A DNA stretch of 64,000 nucleotides from Enterobacter sp. kpr-6 (lineage in GTDB: Bacteria; Pseudomonadota; Gammaproteobacteria; Enterobacterales; Enterobacteriaceae). The first letter of the stretch is position 1. Each line of letters opens with the position of its first letter. Below are positions 49,429 to 57,400 of the stretch, one piece after another. Location: assembly GCF_900116015.1 (NCBI RefSeq), contig NZ_FOYH01000005.1:1-64000 (forward strand), read 5' to 3'. The position numbers and the translations under genes were made by a program. The notes beneath the pieces were generated by a model. The model was not told the origin of the DNA and did not search any database. It saw nothing but the letters and a program-made list of their open reading frames with translations.

Positions 49429-50382
49429 ATGTCTAATATGTCTGCGATCAAAGACTTCGATTACAATTTGATTAAGGTTTTTGATGCGACGATAGCAACC
49501 GGAAATGCTACACGGGCTTCGCATCATTTGTCAGTGACACCGGCGGCGGTGAGTCTGGCATTACAACGACTTCAGGCGTTTTACAAGGAAGAGTTATTTA
49601 CCCGTTCCCGAAATGGTCTGGTGCCGACAGCCAGAGCGAAAGAGCTGCACCGATCGTTTTCTCAGGCGATGGAGCTGATTCATCACACTTTTCATCTCCA
49701 GGATGATACTCAACAACGTGAAATAAGAATTCTGGGTAATGAAAGTGTTGAAGAGTTTTATCTGTCGGTGTTATTTGAGCTAAATCTTCTGGATGATTTA
49801 TTCATTAGTTTTCATCGAAAAAAACATCACCAGGCAGATGAGATCAAAAGGTTAATTTGTGAGGGCGAAATTGATCTGTTTGTTGGGGATATGCCAATAA
49901 ATGATGATAACGTTGAAACAATCGTTTTTGAACGGCTAAGCCAGTTTGTGTTAGTTTGCGCGGCGGATAACCCTTTGGCAGGCTTAGAAAAAATCTCGGC
50001 CTATAACTTTTATGCCGCCCAGCACGCCGTTTATCAAAATACTATGCAGGAGAACGTTTACAGTAATGAGAAGAGTTTACTTTCCTCCACAGCGGAGTAT
50101 ACCGGGCGAAGAAAAATTGCCTACCGTTCCGATTCTGTAAACGGGATGATAAATGTTATTGAGAAGAGTTCAATGGTTGGCATTCTGCCTGAGCGCCTGG
50201 CCCGCTTCTATATGAATAACCGTCAGCGTAATCTGGTGGCGATGCCATTACCGGAGGAAGTCACCTTTCGGCCACTCACAGTTTATGCCTCATGGTTGCG
50301 TAACCGGAATAAATTTAAAAAGCGCTATGATATTAAAGATATTGTTGAGTTATTACGCACGGGCTCCGGGTTCCGTAAATGA
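49429..50382 (+). CDS. LysR-family transcriptional regulator
   Basis: The 317-residue protein has an N-terminal LysR winged HTH (about 11-70: DYNLIKVFDATIATGNATRASHHLSVTPAAVSLALQRLQ is split by the turn near residue 36). A periplasmic-binding-protein-like effector domain follows. Base composition is clearly more AT-rich than dnaJ or nhaA, and codons are unbiased, suggesting transfer. Salmonella has a LysR gene at the same place after dnaJ, from memory. It is the likely regulator of the chitinase/lysis genes. The effector is unknown. ATG 49429 is used, with AGGA 10 nt upstream; ATG 49438 is an alternative. Confidence 0.87.
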   Translation: MSNMSAIKDFDYNLIKVFDATIATGNATRASHHLSVTPAAVSLALQRLQAFYKEELFTRSRNGLVPTARAKELHRSFSQAMELIHHTFHLQDDTQQREIRILGNESVEEFYLSVLFELNLLDDLFISFHRKKHHQADEIKRLICEGEIDLFVGDMPINDDNVETIVFERLSQFVLVCAADNPLAGLEKISAYNFYAAQHAVYQNTMQENVYSNEKSLLSSTAEYTGRRKIAYRSDSVNGMINVIEKSSMVGILPERLARFYMNNRQRNLVAMPLPEEVTFRPLTVYASWLRNRNKFKKRYDIKDIVELLRTGSGFRK

Positions 50383-50388
50383 GACGTA

Positions 50389-50463
50389 ATGATTTCCACA
50401 AAAGATATCGCAGAGGTTAATGTTATTTTTTTAGTTGTTCTTAGCGCTTTTTGGGGTAATTGA
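50389..50463 (+). CDS. possible 24-residue hydrophobic peptide
   Basis: ATG 50389 begins 6 nt after the LysR stop and encodes MISTKDIAEVNVIFLVVLSA followed by FWGN. The stop is at 50461-50463. The middle is hydrophobic enough for a short membrane anchor. The ribosome site is weak (GAGAC). It may be chance, but its position between regulator and holin makes it worth noting. Confidence 0.25.
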   Translation: MISTKDIAEVNVIFLVVLSAFWGN

Positions 50464-50535
50464 TTAGTTTGCTTGCCCGTTCGTGAATATCCTGTTGCGA
50501 CGTTAATCTTACTTGCATCGTAATGGAGCACGATC

Positions 50536-50874
50536 TTGAATACATTTACACACATCGAATCATCGAAAGTTATTCTTCTGGAGTTAGAAGTCCTGGTTCT
50601 TGTTTTGGTCATCGGAGGGTGGGGCGGATTCGTCAGCTATCTGATGAAACGAAAAAACACCGCAGTGCACCGTAATATTATGGAGTGTTTAACACAAATT
50701 ATTATTTCGTGTTTCACTGGCTTCATATTAAGCGCAATTGCCATAGATCGGCAGATGACGCTTAACATGACGATTATGGTGGCGGGTCTGGGTGGCGTCT
50801 TTGCCACGCCGATTCTGCGGTTGCTCAGCAACAAGGTGAAGGATTTTTTGCTGAAGAACGACAAACTTTCCTGA
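50536..50874 (+). CDS. holin-like small membrane protein
   Basis: The 112-residue product has three hydrophobic segments (about 11-36, 47-72 and 76-100) and a short charged C-terminus KVKDFLLKNDKLS. That resembles phage holins of the LydA/superfamily III kind. It starts with TTG at 50536, supported by GGAG 7 nt upstream. No ATG start fits. Holins form inner-membrane pores that let a muramidase reach the wall. It faces the GH108 gene (convergent) across a shared hairpin. Expected partners are that muramidase and the signal-less chitinase. Family assignment is by topology and context, so it is moderately sure. Confidence 0.72.
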   Translation: MNTFTHIESSKVILLELEVLVLVLVIGGWGGFVSYLMKRKNTAVHRNIMECLTQIIISCFTGFILSAIAIDRQMTLNMTIMVAGLGGVFATPILRLLSNKVKDFLLKNDKLS

Positions 50875-50878
50875 AAAG

Positions 50879-50902
50879 AATGCCGGGATTGCTCCCGGCA
50901 TT
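50879..50902. terminator. bidirectional hairpin, holin/muramidase
   Basis: AATGCCGGGA (50879-50888), loop TTGC, TCCCGGCATT (50893-50902): a perfect 10-bp stem between the two convergent stops. T tracts are short on both strands. Confidence 0.7.
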
Positions 50903-50907
50903 TAGGT

Positions 50908-51453
50908 TTAGCGAACGACGACGCGCTCACGCAGCCAGCCATAAATAAAGGCTTCATTCTGCGGTCTGGCTTCTGTCACACCGAGGTAATAATGCCCCTG
51001 ACTACAATTCAGCGCCGCAATAAGCACCGTTTCACCTTCTTTTCCCCGGTCCTCTAAGAAACAGTTCAAAGCCTGTAAAGTATTGCGGCCAATAATGCCA
51101 TCGGCAGCAATATCCGCGTAGCGCTTTTCCTGCAAATTAAAGACATTCAGCCAGCGCTGTAACCAGCGGGACGGTTGTGCCGGGCCGACATTCACGCCCG
51201 CATCACACAGTTCATAGGCCACTAATAAAGAAACTTTTGCCACCTTGTCAAAGCCTGGTTTTATCCAGTAATTAGCTTCCAGGATTTCCCAGGCTTCCGA
51301 ACGGGTTAAATCCCGCATATCGCCCGTATATCCCCATTCACGCGCGGTTCTTTCGGTAATACCCCAGTTGGTGGGGCCGCCGCGATCGGCGGGATGGTTA
51401 ACATAGCCGCCTTCTTTTTCAAGAATACCGTCGAGCACCGGATTATTCGCCAT
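50908..51453 (-). CDS. GH108 N-acetylmuramidase (phage endolysin/TtsA type)
   Basis: The 181-residue protein begins MANNPVLDGILEKEGGYVN and continues HPADRGGPTNWGITERTARE. That is the glycosyl hydrolase 108 signature, with Glu14 in EGGY the expected catalytic residue. The second half (about 95-181) is the peptidoglycan-binding domain usual in this family. There is no signal peptide, so wall access needs the holin or another route. Salmonella TtsA, a GH108 enzyme of the same size, exports typhoid toxin. GGGGAA lies 7 nt before the ATG. The start overlaps the upstream regulator by 11 nt. Function in protein export is inferred from context. Confidence 0.88.
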   Translation of the reverse strand: MANNPVLDGILEKEGGYVNHPADRGGPTNWGITERTAREWGYTGDMRDLTRSEAWEILEANYWIKPGFDKVAKVSLLVAYELCDAGVNVGPAQPSRWLQRWLNVFNLQEKRYADIAADGIIGRNTLQALNCFLEDRGKEGETVLIAALNCSQGHYYLGVTEARPQNEAFIYGWLRERVVVR

Positions 51454-51877
51454 GATGTTTTCCCCGCATAAATAGAATTTTTGCTAAATGAGCCGTTAAT
51501 TTTTTCCAGAATGGCGCAGGGGCGGCAGCCGGCGCGTCTTCAGTAATCTGATTGATGGTGATGGTATCGTTAACTTTGATCCCCAGTCGTGGAATGGTGA
51601 TAAAGAAGTCCAGGATACCGAGCGCTTTCAGATCCCGGCGAATGAGATACAGAAGCTGGGTTAAGTTCGCATCGCTGACAAACTGGCCGCGTGAGCCCCA
51701 TAGCGCAGTGGTCAGTTGTTGTTTTTCAATCAACGGGTTATGCGCATTTTCAATAATATAACTCAGGCAACGCGCACGCATTGACGTCATTTTAATGGTC
51801 ACTGCGTTTTTGGTATTCCTTAATTCGCACTTGCCTTCGTTATATAAACAATCATTGTTGATAAGATATTTGTTCAT
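51443..51877 (-). CDS. winged-helix (CadC/ToxR-type) transcriptional regulator
   Basis: From ATG 51877 the 144-residue protein starts MNKYLINNDCLYNEGKCELR and carries a ToxR/OmpR-like winged helix (about 25-100: MRARCLSYIIENAHNPLIEKQ, then SDANLTQLLYLIRRDLKAL). The C-terminal tail PFWKKLTAHLAKILFMRGKHH is amphipathic and basic. No clear membrane segment is present, unlike full-length CadC. An in-frame start at 51961 would add 28 residues without homology to the family. Its end overlaps the muramidase start by 11 nt, so both are coupled. It is AT-rich relative to flanking core genes. Target is unknown, and the divergent chitinase promoter is the obvious candidate. Confidence 0.8.
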   Translation of the reverse strand: MNKYLINNDCLYNEGKCELRNTKNAVTIKMTSMRARCLSYIIENAHNPLIEKQQLTTALWGSRGQFVSDANLTQLLYLIRRDLKALGILDFFITIPRLGIKVNDTITINQITEDAPAAAPAPFWKKLTAHLAKILFMRGKHHGE

Positions 51878-52275
51878 TACATACCTGTGTAAGAGCATTG
51901 CTCCGTGAAAAGTCCTTTGGTGAGGCAAATAATATTTATGGCGATGTATTGTTACCAGCATAAACAGATATCTTCAGCAATTGTGTCTTTATAAAATGAC
52001 GCTGCATCACAAAAATGGCTATGAATTAAATACGATTTAATTGTCAGTTAAATCAGACTTGAAACCCGAACGGAGAAACGCCTGGCCATAAAGCAGTTGA
52101 GGTCACTGACAGGTCATTTATCAGATGTGCAGACGGTATCAATTCCCTGTGAGGGAATATCATATTCTCATTTCCTTTTTTGCGATGCCTTGTGATTTGA
52201 GTGGCAGGGGCTTTTCGAACATTCTGATGGCACAGCAAATCGCTGTTTTAACCAATTAATGAAAGGATTTTCGAA
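51878..52275. other. divergent regulatory region, regulator/chitinase (398 bp)
   Basis: The region is AT-rich and holds no convincing gene. A 61-codon minus-strand frame at 52053-52238 lacks a ribosome site and homology. It contains the paired inverted repeats at 52142-52167 and should hold the promoters of both the regulator-muramidase operon and the chitinase. Confidence 0.7.
52142..52167. promoter_or_regulatory. overlapping inverted repeats, candidate operator
   Basis: ATTCCCT-GTG-AGGGAAT (52142-52158) overlaps GAATAT-C-ATATTC (52155-52167). Both dyads are perfect. They lie 109-134 bp before the chitinase ATG, in the shared region with the winged-helix gene. Confidence 0.45.
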
Positions 52276-54342
52276 ATGGCTACTAGCAAATTAATTCAGG
52301 GTGACGATTACACGGAAATGAGTAATGCCGCCGATGGCTTTAACCCGGCAACAGAAGTAGAAAAATATAGCTATACTTCTGCCCGCGTGACTAAACCAGT
52401 TTATAACAAATATAAAGGTACGAATAAGCCGAAAGTATTCGGTTATTATACCGACTGGTCCCAGTACGATGGCCGTCTGTCTGGTCAGAATGAACCGGCT
52501 AACCGTGGCCGTGGTTACGACCTGGCAAAAGTTTCTCCAACTGCTTATGACAAAATCATTCTGGGCTTTGTCGGCATCGTTGGCGATAAAGGTGAAAAAC
52601 AGTACGTTATCGAACAGGCTGCGATTAACACCAAAAAATCCACTAACGAACCGACCTTCCTCGACCCGTGGGGCGATTTCCAGTCTTCTACCAACGTAAA
52701 CGTTGACGGCGGCTGGGAAGAGATGGACTGGGCGACAGTTACTCAGGAAAAAGCTAAAGGCATCATCGGCGGTCTGCGTAACCTGCAAAAAGCGGCAAAA
52801 GCACAGGGCCACACCCTGGCGCTGTCCATGAGCATCGGTGGCTGGACCATGAGTAACGGTTTCCACGAAATGGCGAAAACTGCGTCTTCCCGTAAAACCT
52901 TCGCCGCAGGCGTGGTGAAACTGTTCAAACAGTTCCCGATGTTCAGCGAAGTGGATATCGACTGGGAATACCCGAACAACATCGGTAATAACAACCCGCA
53001 CGGCCCGGAAGATGGCGCGAACTATGCGCTGCTGATCGCTGAGCTGAAATCCCAGCTGAACGCCGCAGGCCGTAGCGATGTGAAAATCTCTATCGCCAGC
53101 TCCGCTGTGGTAGAAACCCTGGGCTACTCCAACGTGAAAGCGCTGCTGGAAGCCGGTCTGTACGGCATCAACGTGATGACCTATGACTTCTTCGGTACGC
53201 CGTGGGCAGAAACCCTGTCTCACCACACTAACCTGAAAGCGTTAGTGACCGGTGGCTGGGGCGTGGATAGCGTGATTGACTATCTGATCGCTGAAGGCTT
53301 CCCGTCTGACCGCATCAACATTGGTTATGCTGCTTACACCCGTAACGCCCGCAACGTTGAGATCGAAAGCTTCTCTCCGCTGAAAGGCTCATACAACGCA
53401 GGTCAGGGCACCACCACGGGTACTTTCGAATCCGGTTGCACCGAATGGTACGACACCATTTACAACTACCTGGATCTGGAAAACCAGAAAGGTCGTAACG
53501 GCTTTAACGTTTACACCGACAAAGTGGCCGATGCGGACTACCTGTACAACCCGCAGTCCAAACTGTTCATGTCTCTCGATACTCCGCGTTCAGTGAAGGC
53601 GAAAGGTGAATACGCAGCCAAACACAAGCTGGGCGGCCTGTTTACCTGGACTATCGACCAGGACAACGGTGTGCTGGTGAACGCCGCGCGTGAAGGTCTG
53701 GGCTATGAGCTGGTGACCAAAACTGTCGATATGGCTCCGTTCTACTTTGAAGGGATCAACATCGAAGGTGGCAACACTGAAACCGAAGAACCAACCACCA
53801 TCAACCATGCACCGGAAGCGATGATCGCGCTGAACGTGGTAGGCGGTTCTGTAGTACAGCTGACTGCGGAAGGGTCAACCGACGCGGACAACGACGAACT
53901 GAGCTATAGCTGGGGCGTACCTGCTGGCGTGAGCGTGGCAGATAAAACGGCAGCCGTTATCGAGTTCACCGTTCCTGAAGTCGCGGCGAAAAAAGAACTG
54001 AACTTCACTCTGTTCGTGCGTGATGTTCATAACGAGCCGTCTTCTCAGCAGCGTTTTGTGCTGACGGTTGTTCCGGCGCTGGGTAACGCCGCAGAGCAGG
54101 AAGAAGAGGAAGAGGAAGAAAACAATACGCCGAACCCAACGCCTGTTGAGCCGGAAGAAAACACCGCTTCCACGCCGTTCCCGCTGTGGAATGCCAATAC
54201 CGTGTATGGCGGTAACTGGGGCACCTTCGAAACCGTAAGCTGGAAAGGTCACAACTACCGTGTGAACTGGTACTCCCAGGGTCAGCAGCCGGATAAAAAC
54301 TGCGCGCCGTACTCTGTATGGACCGATCTGGGTGCTTATTAA
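52276..54342 (+). CDS. GH18 chitinase without signal peptide
   Basis: The 688-residue protein has a long N-terminal segment and a GH18 barrel (about 52-475). Seen are SMSIGGW (SxGG motif, 185-190), FSEVDIDWEYP with catalytic Glu231, and MTYDFFG (301-307). A PKD/Ig-like domain (about 510-600), an acidic linker AEQEEEEEEENN and a C-terminal chitin-binding CBM5/12 domain (634-688: PLWNANTVYGGNW...YSVWTDLG) follow. The N-terminus MATSKLIQGDDYTEM has no signal peptide. Codons are strongly optimised, so high expression is likely. AAAGGA lies 8 nt before the ATG. Export through the neighbouring holin/muramidase genes is inferred. Salmonella ChiA is the probable homologue. Confidence 0.92.
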   Translation: MATSKLIQGDDYTEMSNAADGFNPATEVEKYSYTSARVTKPVYNKYKGTNKPKVFGYYTDWSQYDGRLSGQNEPANRGRGYDLAKVSPTAYDKIILGFVGIVGDKGEKQYVIEQAAINTKKSTNEPTFLDPWGDFQSSTNVNVDGGWEEMDWATVTQEKAKGIIGGLRNLQKAAKAQGHTLALSMSIGGWTMSNGFHEMAKTASSRKTFAAGVVKLFKQFPMFSEVDIDWEYPNNIGNNNPHGPEDGANYALLIAELKSQLNAAGRSDVKISIASSAVVETLGYSNVKALLEAGLYGINVMTYDFFGTPWAETLSHHTNLKALVTGGWGVDSVIDYLIAEGFPSDRINIGYAAYTRNARNVEIESFSPLKGSYNAGQGTTTGTFESGCTEWYDTIYNYLDLENQKGRNGFNVYTDKVADADYLYNPQSKLFMSLDTPRSVKAKGEYAAKHKLGGLFTWTIDQDNGVLVNAAREGLGYELVTKTVDMAPFYFEGINIEGGNTETEEPTTINHAPEAMIALNVVGGSVVQLTAEGSTDADNDELSYSWGVPAGVSVADKTAAVIEFTVPEVAAKKELNFTLFVRDVHNEPSSQQRFVLTVVPALGNAAEQEEEEEEENNTPNPTPVEPEENTASTPFPLWNANTVYGGNWGTFETVSWKGHNYRVNWYSQGQQPDKNCAPYSVWTDLGAY

Positions 54343-54364
54343 TCTGAATTAATTTGACCCCGTT

Positions 54365-54394
54365 GCCCCGGGCAGGATCCCGGGGCTTTTTTTT
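54365..54394 (+). terminator. strong terminator between chitinase and CBM protein
   Basis: GCCCCGGG (54365-54372), loop CAGGAT, CCCGGGGC (54379-54386), then eight T. The downstream gene starts only 27 bp later, so it is either expressed by read-through or from a promoter overlapping this site. Confidence 0.9.
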
Positions 54395-54420
54395 ACCTAT
54401 CAAGGACCAGGAAGATTCAT

Positions 54421-57400
54421 ATGTCCTCTCAACTGACGATCAAAACGAACAAGATCGACGCATTCAACTGGTATCAAAAAGTCGTTGTCACTATCACCAA
54501 TACCGGCACGCAGGCGGCCGATTTGAATCGCGCCACCCTGAGTTTTTCTGCCAGCGGTCATCCCGATCCCTGGGGCGTATTTGATGGCTCGCTTATCGGC
54601 AACCAGCCGCTGACGCTGAACAACACGCCGCAGGGTGTGAGCGAAGACAACGAAATCATCATCAATAACAGCACGCCGCTGATGCTCAAACCCGGTGCCA
54701 GCGGCAAAATCAGTTTTAGCCTTGCAGCCAGCAGCGTACCTTTGCTGTTTGATAACCTGACACTGCGCCTGGCGAACGAAGCGGACAGCACCCCAATCCC
54801 GCCGGTCGACGAGCCGGAGCCGGTGATACCTGAGCCGGAAGAAGAACCCACGCCTGAGCCAGAAGAGATCCCGGAAACGCCCGAAGAACCCCTCGATCCT
54901 GTGACGCCGATTGAGCCTGTCACCGGCAGCGGTATTTCCCTTAGCCACAGCAGCGTTAACAGCAATAGCTGGTATCAACGTCTGACCTTTACCCTCACCA
55001 ACGGCTACAACCAGCCGGTGGATATCAACAAGCTGGCGATCCACTTTACCGCCTCTGCCCGTCCGGACATTTACTCTCCCTTTACCGGCAGTCTTGCGGG
55101 CAATCAGGCCCCGACATTCACCAGCGACGGCGGATGGCCGATTCAAAAAAACGGTATCATCATTAATAACAACGGCCCGCTGTGGCTGGCGGCAGGCGCG
55201 TCCGGAACGCTGGAGTGCGCCCTGGCTGCCACGCAAACCCCGGTCAAATTAGCCGATATCAGCGCGACGCTGGCGAGCGATCCCGGCAGTCAGGGCACGC
55301 TCGCCGTGAGCTTTCCGGCGCTGAGCGCAACGGCCGGATTGCTGCCGACTTTCACCCTGACTCGTCCCGACGGCAGCCAGAAAAGCTACACCGGCGCGTG
55401 GGGCGAAACGCAGATCATCGACGGCCTGAGCCGGGGTGAATACCGCCTGAATGTGGATACGCTGGAAAACGCCACCCTTAAACTGACGCCGAAACAGGCG
55501 CAAACGGCGATCACCCTGGCCAGCAGCAACGATCGCCAGCAGTGTCAGATCGACTGGCTGCCCGCCGTTTATTATGCCGATGTGGAGTTGACCCTGGCGG
55601 ATGCGCCCGACCTGGAGGGGGGCTGCGTTCAGGTTGAACTGCGCCAGCATGACGCCGTGGTGCGTGCCGTCACCCTGACCTTTGGCGCGACCACCACCGT
55701 CAACAAGCTGGTGGCCGGAGAGCGCTACGATATCGCCCTCATCCCCACGACCATCAATAACGTACAAATCGTGTCACCGCTGTTTGGCGCGAATTTTATC
55801 GCCGGACAGAACCAGCGCGCCGCGCAAACGGTGCATTTCCAGCAGCAGCAGGTGAATACGGCGAATTTTGTTGAGGTGCAGGCGACCATCCTCGGCTTGC
55901 CATCCGGCACACCAGGACAGCGCTATCGCTTCACCACCGCAAGTGGCAGCATTCAGTACATCGTGATGCTCTCCAGCGATACCGCCAAACAGAAGCTACC
56001 GCTGCGGTTTGCCAGCGGTCAGTACAGCGTACCGGCGATGAAAATCAGCCAGAGCGGGGCGATTTATCAAAGCGCGTTCCCGACCACGCTGACGCTGGCG
56101 CAAAGTAAAAATGTCATCACCCTGCCGTTTGAGAAGGGCGTGCATTTACAGGTGCGCGGCTGGCCTGCGTATCTGGCACACGGTGGCGTCACCGTGAATG
56201 CCTCCTCAAGCGTTGCCGCCTATGCGGGCGTGCCGGTGGATGCGCTGTTTAAATACGACGGCTTTGATGGCGGCGGCGATCCCATTCCGGCTGCGGAAGT
56301 GGATGCCAACGGCGACGGCTTCCTCGATCTCAATTTGCTGCCGATCCACAAAACCATGGATGTGGCGCGCAAAATCGAAAAAGAGGCCGGGCGTCCGGTG
56401 ATGCCGGTGATGGTGGTGTATACCGCCAACGCCAGCGGTGGCAGCGCGCTGCCAGATTTGCAGGATATCCAAAAGCTGCGTAACCACTTCGGCAACTTTA
56501 TTACCCAGTGCGTGGCTGCACAGTCTTACAAAGACGCGGATCATCCGGTGCCCGCCACCTTTGTGATGAACCCGGATTTCCTCGGCGCGATGCAGCAAGA
56601 GCCTTACGGTTATACCGCCGTGCGGGCTAAAAACAGCATGCAGGTGAATCAGCAACTGGCGGAAGCGGTGAATGCGCTGGCGGGACAATTGCACTACAGC
56701 GTGCCGGTACTGCCGCGATTTAGCGACGATCTGTACGGCTATCTGCAGGCCATTAACTATGTGAAGCACCAGTTTGCGCCAGATGTGCCGTTTGGCTGGC
56801 AGACGAACGTCTGGGCGACCGGTAGCGCTGACTGGCTGCTGCGCGACAATGCCGATCCGTCTGCACAGGCGCAGCAGATCGTGGCGTTCATTGACGAACT
56901 GGGGGTGTATAAAGGCAACTACGTGCCGGACTTTATCGTTTTCGATAAATTTGAGCGTGACTGCTTCAGCCCGGATGCGCTGGCGCACTACGGCTGGAAC
57001 GCCACTTGCTGGTTTAACTATCTCAACATGGTGAAGGGCACCGCGTCCGGTCTGAATAAACCGGCGATGATCTGGCAGATACCGGGCGGCCATATGCCGA
57101 CCCGCGAAGAGGGGACTTCCCTGATCACGTCCAGCCATTTTGCCTCTGGCGGCACGTTCCTGATGGGGGATGCGCGGATTGGTTCCAGCATCAGCGCGAT
57201 TACGCCAGCGTTGACCACGCTTGCGCTCAATCGGAACACCTACGGTGCGGCGACGGTGGGTGAGTTCCTGTTAAAAGACAATGGCTACGACTGGGGCCAG
57301 ATGCAGGCGAAAAACCTGCCGGAGTACAACATCTTCTCTGTACTGTGGGGCGGTGGCTCAACGGTCAGTCTCACCACTATCGGCTCAAACGGCGATGACG

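Noticed and set aside
50536-51453. Prophage remnant
   Set aside because: Only the lysis functions are present. There is no integrase, capsid, tail or attachment repeat, and the genes sit with a chitinase and its regulators.
52053-52238. 61-codon minus-strand frame between the winged-helix gene and the chitinase
   Set aside because: No ribosome site and no hydrophobic or family pattern. It covers the presumed promoter region.
52291-53226. 311-codon minus-strand frame opposite the chitinase
   Set aside because: It is antisense to strongly codon-biased coding sequence and has no recognisable domains.
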